A stretch of 5,665 nt of DNA, taken from contig CAIYZX010000362.1 in NCBI GenBank assembly GCA_903930745.1, positions 1-5,665 of the forward strand, read 5' to 3'. Below are positions 1-5,360 of this stretch, piece after piece (position 1 is the stretch's first letter; every line of letters starts with the position of its first letter). The notes under the pieces were generated by a model that saw only the letters and a program-made list of their open reading frames with translations, made no database searches and was not told the origin of the DNA. This DNA is from an uncultured Chloroflexota bacterium (lineage in GTDB: Bacteria; Chloroflexota; Limnocylindria; Limnocylindrales; CSP1-4). Made by a program: the position numbers and the translations under genes.

Positions 1-453
1 CGCCGCGATCGGGATGGCGAGGACCGTGCCCGCAGTCGCCGCGCAGGCCGCAGGCTCGCACTTGCCGCCGTCTTCGAGGCGGACTTCGGCCAGCGCACCG
101 CTGACGCCGTCCTGGAGCGCCACCTCGCCGAGGAGGGGGACGCCGTAGCCGCGTCCCTGGCTCGCGAGATCACGGCTGCCGTGGTCGCCCACCGCGACAC
201 GATCGACGCCCGGATCACCGCCGCAGCACCGCAATATCCCGTCGTCTCCCTCGCCCGGATGGACCGCGCATTGCTCCGATGCGCCTTGGGCGAGGTGTTA
301 CACTCGGCCGCGACGCCGGCCCGGGTGGCGATCGCCGAGTGGGTCGAGCTTGCTCGCACCTATTCGGGTGAACCGATGCGGCGGCTCATCAACGGCGTGC
401 TCGGACGAATCGTCCGAGAGCAGAATGCTGACCGTCGGGATGACCCGAACTGA
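1..453 (+). CDS. nusB: Transcription antitermination factor NusB (5' end missing)
   Basis: NusB binds boxA RNA together with NusE (ribosomal protein S10) and helps RNA polymerase read through rRNA operons. The frame is open from the first base and ends at TGA 451-453, giving 150 visible codons. Family features seen: a basic N-terminal helix at codons 13-25 (RRAGRRLALAAVFEAD, the usual RR.AR..ALQ.LF.. pattern); the helix around codons 83-98 (LARMDRALLRCALGE); and the C-terminal signature at codons 110-135 (AIAEWVELARTYSGE, then RRLINGVLGRI). There is no ATG, GTG or TTG in the first 20 codons, so the start lies upstream of the window. The GTG at 181 falls inside the domain and would remove its first helices. 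About 12 charged residues precede the normal start of the domain, so this protein is slightly longer than typical NusB (about 130-150 residues). acpP follows after 11 bases. The identification is firm; only the N-terminus is unknown. Confidence 0.92.
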   Translation, partial: RRDRDGEDRARSRRAGRRLALAAVFEADFGQRTADAVLERHLAEEGDAVAASLAREITAAVVAHRDTIDARITAAAPQYPVVSLARMDRALLRCALGEVLHSAATPARVAIAEWVELARTYSGEPMRRLINGVLGRIVREQNADRRDDPN

Positions 454-458
454 GGAGG
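452..458 (+). promoter_or_regulatory. Ribosome binding site of acpP
   Basis: GAGGAGG lies 6 bases before the GTG at 465 and overlaps the last two bases of the nusB stop codon TGA. It is the strongest Shine-Dalgarno in the window. This fixes the GTG start of acpP and suggests that ribosomes finishing nusB can reload at acpP. It also suits a gene whose product is needed in high amounts. Confidence 0.8.
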
Positions 459-464
459 ACCCCA

Positions 465-704
465 GTGGCCACCACGTACGACCGCCTTCGGAAGATCGTC
501 ATCGAGCAGCTCGGCGCGGATGAGGCGGAAGTCACCCCGGAGGCGTCGTTCGTCGACGACCTGAACGCTGACTCCCTGGACCTCGTCGAGCTCATCATGA
601 GCATCGAGGAGGAGTTCGGTGCCGAGATCTCGGACGAGGATGCCGAGAAGATTCGCACCGTCCAGGACGCCGTCGACTACATCGACGAGCGGAACCCGGC
701 CTAG
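465..704 (+). CDS. acpP: Acyl carrier protein
   Basis: Small acidic cytoplasmic protein of 79 residues that carries growing acyl chains on a 4'-phosphopantetheine arm during type II fatty acid synthesis. The attachment site is plain: the DSLD motif within DDLNADSLDLVELI places the modified serine at residue 37 (codon 573-575). Helix II and the following acidic stretch (EEEFGAEISDEDAEKI, residues 48-63) and the terminal TVQDAVDYI match bacterial AcpP closely, and the length is standard (75-85). The start is GTG at 465, supported by a good Shine-Dalgarno and by the typical opening MATTYDRLRKIV. It sits between nusB and rnc, without the fab or plsX genes that often flank acpP. The adjacency to rnc and smc is known in several phyla. 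The motif context favours the primary fatty-acid ACP over a polyketide or peptide carrier. Nothing looks broken. Confidence 0.97.
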   Translation: MATTYDRLRKIVIEQLGADEAEVTPEASFVDDLNADSLDLVELIMSIEEEFGAEISDEDAEKIRTVQDAVDYIDERNPA

Positions 705-719
705 CCGGTACCCACCGGG
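695..719 (+). promoter_or_regulatory. Overlapping inverted repeats at the acpP/rnc junction
   Basis: Three short perfect stems compete for the same bases. CCGGC 696-700 pairs with GCCGG 704-708 around the acpP stop codon. CCGGT 705-709 pairs with ACCGG 714-718 with a 4-base loop. CCCGG 695-699 pairs with CCGGG 715-719. They end 5 bases before the rnc ATG, where no clear Shine-Dalgarno is seen. A role in controlling rnc translation or in processing by RNase III itself is possible, but 5-bp stems are common by chance in DNA this GC-rich. There is no U-tract, so it is not a good intrinsic terminator. Confidence 0.25.
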
Positions 720-724
720 CGCTC

Positions 725-1603
725 ATGCACCCGGCCGACGCGCTGACGGAGCGCCTCGGGCTACCCATCCGCGACCGCGACCTGCTCGCGCAGGCGCTCG
801 TCCACAGCAGTTGGCTCCACGAGCATCCTGACGCTGCTCGCGGGCACAACGAACGGCTGGAGTTCCTCGGCGACGCGGTGGTCAACCTCGCCGTCTCCGA
901 GGCACTCTTCCGGCGCCACCCCACCGATGACGAGGGGGTGCTCTCCGCTCGCCGTGCGGCGATCGTGAGCACGCCCGGTCTCGCGCGTCTCGCGACCCGC
1001 CTCGACCTTGGCGACTTCCTCTTCCTTGGCGAGGGGGAGGCCCAGCGGGGCGGGCGCGTCCGTCCGTCCCTCCTGGCCTCGGCGTTCGAGGCCGTGGCGG
1101 GCGCCATCTACCTTGACCTCGGGTGGGAGGTCGCACGCGATTGGATCCACCAGCGGGCCGCCGAGGAGCTGGAGACGGAGGTCGCGGTCACGTCGCTCAA
1201 GAGCCCCAAGAGCCGGCTCCAGGAGCACACCCAGCGCACCACCGGGGATCGGCCCGTCTACCGGCTGGTTGAGGCCGTGGGCCCGGATCACGAGAAGCGC
1301 TTCCGCATCGAGGTCATCGTCGACGGGCGCGCCCTTGGCACCGGCGAGGGTCCCTCGCGCCGAGTTGCCGAGACGTCCGCGGCCGCGGAGGCGCTGGACC
1401 TGCTGCGCACGGAGCGCCAGGCCGCGAAGGCGGCCCGGGCCGCGGGCGGTGCCGGGCGCACGGATGCCGGGGACCCGGCCGCCGCCCAACAGGACCACGG
1501 CGAGCTGCACCCGGCGGACGAGCTGCTGGATCTGCCTCCTGACGTCGGCACACCGGCCCCCACCGCCGGCGACGAGCGTGCAGCCACCGCGGCTGACGCG
1601 TGA
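725..1603 (+). CDS. rnc: Ribonuclease III
   Basis: Endonuclease that cuts double-stranded RNA, including rRNA precursors, as a Mg-dependent dimer. The protein has 292 residues. Residues 1-150 form the nuclease domain: the signature NERLEFLGDAV is at 42-52 with metal ligands E46 and D50, followed by LSARRAAIVS (73-82) and GEGEAQRGGR (102-111). The second metal-binding motif reads LLASAFEA (116-123): E122 is present, but the usual aspartate three residues before it is S119. Residues about 158-229 are a double-stranded RNA-binding domain (SPKSRLQEHTQ, then GEGPSRRVAETSAA). Residues 230-292 are an extra tail rich in Ala, Pro, Asp and Glu, probably disordered; the family usually ends near 220-250. 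The ATG at 725 is chosen because family homology begins at once (LTERLGLPIRDRDLLAQALVH) and no other ATG/GTG fits; no strong Shine-Dalgarno precedes it. The stop overlaps the smc start. Family assignment is firm; full catalytic activity is less certain because of S119. Confidence 0.95.
   Translation: MHPADALTERLGLPIRDRDLLAQALVHSSWLHEHPDAARGHNERLEFLGDAVVNLAVSEALFRRHPTDDEGVLSARRAAIVSTPGLARLATRLDLGDFLFLGEGEAQRGGRVRPSLLASAFEAVAGAIYLDLGWEVARDWIHQRAAEELETEVAVTSLKSPKSRLQEHTQRTTGDRPVYRLVEAVGPDHEKRFRIEVIVDGRALGTGEGPSRRVAETSAAAEALDLLRTERQAAKAARAAGGAGRTDAGDPAAAQQDHGELHPADELLDLPPDVGTPAPTAGDERAATAADA
726..745 (+). repeat. Near-identical 20-base direct repeat, copy 1 (start of rnc)
   Basis: These 20 bases match 1506-1525 at 18 of 20 positions, differing at 736 and 741. 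The copies are 780 bases apart, so they are in the same reading frame, and encode HPADAL after the start codon here and HPADEL near the C-terminus. Similarity does not extend beyond the 20 bases on either side. Confidence 0.5.
1506..1525 (+). repeat. Near-identical 20-base direct repeat, copy 2 (3' end of rnc)
   Basis: Partner of the repeat at 726-745 (18 of 20 bases identical, same frame). It encodes HPADEL at residues 262-267, inside the non-conserved C-terminal tail of RNase III. Whether it is a real duplication or coincidence in biased sequence cannot be decided from one genome. Confidence 0.5.
1600..1603 (+). other. rnc/smc stop-start overlap (GTGA)
   Basis: The GTG start of smc (1600-1602) overlaps the TGA stop of rnc (1601-1603). 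The smc frame has a stop codon TGA at 1594-1596, two codons upstream, so GTG 1600 is the first possible start. No Shine-Dalgarno is seen in the preceding rnc codons. Termination-reinitiation coupling of smc to rnc is the simplest reading. Confidence 0.8.
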
Positions 1604-4600
1604 GCGCGCCGGCCCGGCTCCTGGGCCTGCGGATCCAGGGGTTCAAGTCCTTCGCGGAGCGCACCCTCGTCGAGTTCGGCCCCGGCGTCTCCGCCGTGGT
1701 GGGCCCCAATGGCTCCGGCAAGTCCAACCTCGCCGACGCTCTCCGCTGGACGTTGGGCGAGCAGGGCCGTTCCCTCCGCATCCGCAAGAGCGAGGACGTC
1801 ATCTGGGCCGGATCCGAGCGGCGCAGCGCCCAGGGCATGGCGGACGTGACCCTCGTGCTGGACAACGGGGACGCGCTGCTCCCAGTGGAGTACACGGTGG
1901 TGGAGCTGGGCCGTCGCCTCTACCGCTCCGGCGAGAACGACTACCTCCTCAACAGGCAGCGCGTCCGCCTGCGCGACCTCCAGGACCTGCTGGACTCCGC
2001 GAACCTCGCGGAGAACGCGTTCCTGTTCATCGGCCAGGGCATGGTGGACCAGGCGCTCGCTCTCCGCCCCGAGGAGCGCCGGCCGCTCTTCGAGGAGGTG
2101 GCGGGCGTCCGCCGGCACGAGCGCCGCCGCCGCAAGGCGGAGGAGCAGCTGGCAGAGGCGGAGTCCAACCTCGCGCGCGTCGAGGACATCCTCGCGGAGC
2201 TGCGCCCGCAGGCCCGGCGCCTGGGCCAGCTCGCGGAGCAGCAGGCCACCCGCCTCACGGCGGGCGAGGAGCTGGCCGCCGCGCTGATCGCCGCCGCGCA
2301 CGGGCGCTGGCACGACGCCGCGTCCCGGTCCGGCGAGGCCGAGCACCGCCGCGACAGTCTGCGCCTGGAGACGGACCGCGCCCTGGAGGCCCTGGAGGCC
2401 GCAGAGTCGCTGGTCGCGGAGATCGCGGCCTCCATGGCTGCTCGGGCGGAGCTGGAGCGGGAGCGGCGGGCGACGCACGAGACCACGCGCACGGAGCTCT
2501 CGGGCCTCGGGATCCGGGAGGCGCGAGCGGCGGGCGAGATCGCGGCCATCGCCCGGGACCGGCAGCGCATCGCGGACGAGCGGGCGGCCGCGGAGGCGGA
2601 CCTCGCCGCGCAGCGGCGAATCCTCGCGGAGAGCGTGCCGGAACGGGACCTCGAGCTTGAGGCGACGTTGGGCGAGGCGGATCGAGCACTTGCGGAGGCC
2701 TTGGCGGAGCTGGGCTCGCTGCGTGCCGCGTCGCGTGCCCGAGGTGACGAGCTGGCGGCGCTGCGCCGGGCGGAGGCCGCGAGGGCGGCCGAGGCGGAGA
2801 CGGCGCGCCGGCGCCATGCCGATGCGGAGCGCCGGGCCGCGGACGAGCGCGGCAAGGCCGCCGAGGTGGAGGCGCGCCGTGCCCGCCTGGAGACCACCCT
2901 GTCCGAGGCGCGGGGCACGCTGGCCACCGCCGCGATGGACGAGACGAGGGCCGTGGAGGCCCGCGAGGCCGCCCGGTCCGCCGCGGATGCCGCAGAGGGC
3001 ACGCGCCGTGCGGTCGCGGAGCGCGCCGCCAAGGCGGGCTCCATGCTGGCAGCCGCCCGCGGGCGCCTGGAGCAGCTCCAGAAGCGCCTGGACGAGGAGG
3101 AGCAGCGGGGGATCGCGAAGGCTGCGCGCAAGCTGGGCGGCAAGCGCGTTGACGAGGACCTGGGCGTGGAGCCCACGCTCCGGGCCGCCGTGGAGGCCGC
3201 GCTGGGCGAGCTGGCGCGCGCGTACGTCGTGGAGCGCGGCGGGGCGGCTGCCCTGGGTGCGGAGCGTGGCCACCTCGTGGTCCGGGAGCGCCTCGCGAAC
3301 GCGGAGAGGGTGCCCGGCGGCGGAACCCCGGGCGAGCTGCGGCGGCTGGACGACACGTTGGCCTCGATTGGCGGCGGCCGTCTCGCGGAGGCCGTTCGTC
3401 GTGACCCGAACGGCGCCGTCCGCGCGCTGCTGGCCCGCGTGGCATGGACCCCGGATCTGCCCGCGGCGCTGGAGCTGCAGGGCGCGCTGCCGCTTGGCTG
3501 GCTTGCGGTGGTCCGTGACGGCAGCGCGGTGGTGGACGCGTTCACCGTGCGCATCGGCCGGGGCGACTCACCGCTGGAGCGCCGGGCGGAGGCCGAGAAG
3601 CTGGCCCGCGAGGTGGCCTCGCTCGCCTCGGATCTCGAGGACGCGGAGCAGGGGACACGCCAGACCGGCGACCTCGCCGCGAAGGCCCGCAGCACGCTTG
3701 AGCAGGCGCGTGTCGCCGAGTCCGCAGCCTCCGCCAAGCGCCGCCGCGCCGAGGACGTGGAGCGGGCCGCGGGTCGTGACCTGGAGGCGGCCGCCCGTGA
3801 GGCAGCCTGGCACACCGCCCAGGCGGAGCGCCTGGCCGCGGAGGTGGAGCGCGCCTCCGCCGCCCTGGCGGCCTTCGAGGCCAGTCCGGCCAGTACCCCC
3901 GGCGGCGCCGCTTCGCAGGGCTCCGCGGACGACCAGCAGGCGATCGCCGCCTGGGAGCAGCGTGTCTCGGACCTTCGCTCCCGCCGCGACCGCCTCGCGA
4001 ACGACGTGACGGCCGGGGACCGCGGGCGACGCGACGCAGAGGCCCGCAAGGCCCGCGCCGAGGCCGCTGTGGCCCTGGCGGAAGGGCGCATCACGGGTTC
4101 CGAGCGGGACCTTGTTGCCCTGGGAGAGCGCGAGCGGGTTGCGGGCGACGAGCGGGACGCGACCGCGGGCGAGCTCGCCGCCGCCGCCGCGCGCGAGGGG
4201 CAGGCCCGCGAGGTCCTCGAGGCGCTCCTGGCGGACGACCGCGCGGAGCGGGCCCGGCTCGCCGAGGCGGAGCGTGGCGCCACCGCGGCCCGCGAGCGCC
4301 TGCGTGCCATGGACGACCGGGCACGCGCCGCCGACGTCGCGGTTCTCGAGACCCGGATGAGCCTGGACGCGCTGCGCGAGCAGCTCCTCGTTGAGCTCGC
4401 CGGCCTGGGCGAGGTTGGCCTGCGCCACCTGGCCGAGGCCGCCGGCGTCCGCGTGGACCAGCTGATGCCCGCTCCCGCAGATGCCGCCACGACAGACACC
4501 ACGACGGACGACGCCGAGGCCGCCGCCGATGCGATCCCGGCCCCCGCCGCGGAGGCATCGGAGACCGCAGCGCTTGAGGCCGCGCTGGAGCTTCTCGCAC

Positions 4601-5340
4601 CGCGCTGGGCGGAGGCCGCGGCAGCGGGCGAGCTGCCGTCCGCGGGCCGCCTTGCCGCGCTGCGGCGACGCTTCCACGAGCTGGGCGCGGCCAACCCGTT
4701 CGCCGTGGACGAGTACCGCACCGTCCGCGAGCGCCTGGAGACGCTGGACGCCCAGGACAAGGACCTGCGCGAGGCCATCGTCAAGACCCGCGCGCTGATC
4801 GCGGACCTGGACACCATGATCGCCACGCAGTTCCGCACCACCTTCGCCGCTCTCGAGGTGGCGTTCGACAGGCGTTTCCAGCAGCTGTTCGGCGGCGGCT
4901 TCGCCAAGCTCACGCTCACGGACCCGTCGGACCTGGCCGCGACCGGGATCGAGATCACCGCCCGCCCGCCCGGCAAGAAGCCCCAGGCTCTCGCGATGCT
5001 GTCCGGCGGAGAGCGTGCCCTCACAGCCGTCGCGCTCCTCTTCGCGATGCTGGAGATCCGGCCTGCGCCGTTCTGTGTGCTGGACGAGGTGGACGCCGCA
5101 CTGGACGAGGCCAACGTTGGCCGGTTCACGGAGGCGCTGCGCGAGCTCACGGAGCACACCCAGTTCATCGTGATCACCCACAACCGCGGCACCATCGAGT
5201 CCGCCGATGCGCTCTACGGCGTGACGGTGGGCGACGACTCCGTGAGCCGCGTCATCAGCCTGCGCCTTGACGAGGCCCAGGCCATCGCCGACAACCGCCG
5301 TGTCGAGGCCCGCGCCGTCCTGAACGGCACGATGGCCTGA
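1600..5340 (+). CDS. smc: Chromosome segregation protein SMC
   Basis: Large ATPase (1246 residues; bacterial SMCs are about 1150-1250) that, as a dimer with ScpA/ScpB, organises and separates sister chromosomes. N-terminal head: RIQGFKSFAERT (11-22), Walker A GPNGSGKS (35-42), LGEQG (52-56), Q-loop Q146 in GQGMVD, and RPEERRPLFEEVAG (156-169). The first coiled-coil arm runs from about 170 to 511, rich in Ala, Glu and Arg. The hinge is about 512-657 and lacks the usual paired glycines at its end. The returning arm is about 658-1030, broken by non-helical segments at 762-778 and 956-988. C-terminal head: ANPFAVDEY (1031-1039), PPGKK (1123-1127), ABC signature LSGGE (1134-1138), Walker B VLDE with catalytic E1163, D-loop ALDEANV (1167-1173) and switch H1194 in ITHNR. 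All ATPase motifs are intact, so it should be functional. Start is GTG, fixed by the in-frame stop just upstream; homology begins by residue 8. It lies between rnc and a probable ftsY, a common arrangement. It is distinguished from RecN, SbcC and Rad50 by the hinge and the GPNGSGKSN and DEVDAALDEANV motifs. Confidence 0.97.
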   Translation: MSAPARLLGLRIQGFKSFAERTLVEFGPGVSAVVGPNGSGKSNLADALRWTLGEQGRSLRIRKSEDVIWAGSERRSAQGMADVTLVLDNGDALLPVEYTVVELGRRLYRSGENDYLLNRQRVRLRDLQDLLDSANLAENAFLFIGQGMVDQALALRPEERRPLFEEVAGVRRHERRRRKAEEQLAEAESNLARVEDILAELRPQARRLGQLAEQQATRLTAGEELAAALIAAAHGRWHDAASRSGEAEHRRDSLRLETDRALEALEAAESLVAEIAASMAARAELERERRATHETTRTELSGLGIREARAAGEIAAIARDRQRIADERAAAEADLAAQRRILAESVPERDLELEATLGEADRALAEALAELGSLRAASRARGDELAALRRAEAARAAEAETARRRHADAERRAADERGKAAEVEARRARLETTLSEARGTLATAAMDETRAVEAREAARSAADAAEGTRRAVAERAAKAGSMLAAARGRLEQLQKRLDEEEQRGIAKAARKLGGKRVDEDLGVEPTLRAAVEAALGELARAYVVERGGAAALGAERGHLVVRERLANAERVPGGGTPGELRRLDDTLASIGGGRLAEAVRRDPNGAVRALLARVAWTPDLPAALELQGALPLGWLAVVRDGSAVVDAFTVRIGRGDSPLERRAEAEKLAREVASLASDLEDAEQGTRQTGDLAAKARSTLEQARVAESAASAKRRRAEDVERAAGRDLEAAAREAAWHTAQAERLAAEVERASAALAAFEASPASTPGGAASQGSADDQQAIAAWEQRVSDLRSRRDRLANDVTAGDRGRRDAEARKARAEAAVALAEGRITGSERDLVALGERERVAGDERDATAGELAAAAAREGQAREVLEALLADDRAERARLAEAERGATAARERLRAMDDRARAADVAVLETRMSLDALREQLLVELAGLGEVGLRHLAEAAGVRVDQLMPAPADAATTDTTTDDAEAAADAIPAPAAEASETAALEAALELLAPRWAEAAAAGELPSAGRLAALRRRFHELGAANPFAVDEYRTVRERLETLDAQDKDLREAIVKTRALIADLDTMIATQFRTTFAALEVAFDRRFQQLFGGGFAKLTLTDPSDLAATGIEITARPPGKKPQALAMLSGGERALTAVALLFAMLEIRPAPFCVLDEVDAALDEANVGRFTEALRELTEHTQFIVITHNRGTIESADALYGVTVGDDSVSRVISLRLDEAQAIADNRRVEARAVLNGTMA

Positions 5341-5348
5341 CCCGGCCC

Positions 5349-5355
5349 AGAAGGA
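5349..5355 (+). promoter_or_regulatory. Ribosome binding site of the gene after smc
   Basis: AGAAGGA lies 5 bases before the ATG at 5361, in the 20-base gap after the smc stop. It supports ATG 5361 over the in-frame ATG at 5388, which has no such sequence close upstream. Confidence 0.65.
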
Positions 5356-5360
5356 CCCGC

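Noticed and set aside
181..453. GTG at 181 as the start of a separate 90-residue protein
   Set aside because: The frame is open upstream to the window edge and encodes the first helices of NusB there; the GTG is an internal valine.
695..719. Intrinsic terminator between acpP and rnc
   Set aside because: The stems are only 5 bp and no T-run follows; the tight spacing argues for read-through.
1008..2660. + strand open frame of 550 codons in another frame through rnc and smc
   Set aside because: Overlaps two certain genes, is mostly Arg/Pro/Gly/Ala without any motif, and has no ribosome binding site.
2101..3100. Many short repeated strings such as GCGGAGG and GAGGCC in smc
   Set aside because: They follow from repeated Ala-Glu and Glu-Ala codons in the coiled coil; there is no fixed period or spacer, so neither a tandem repeat nor a CRISPR array.
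1288..3273. Long - strand open frame across the rnc/smc junction
   Set aside because: Leu/Arg/Gly-biased composition and no domain; it spans two real genes of the opposite strand and is explained by GC-rich codon use.
1941..5195. Very long open frame on the - strand (about 1084 codons) opposite smc
   Set aside because: Its product is Ser/Arg/Ala low-complexity with no recognisable domain. It mirrors the codon bias of a GC-rich gene, where antisense stops are rare. smc has all its ATPase motifs in the other strand.
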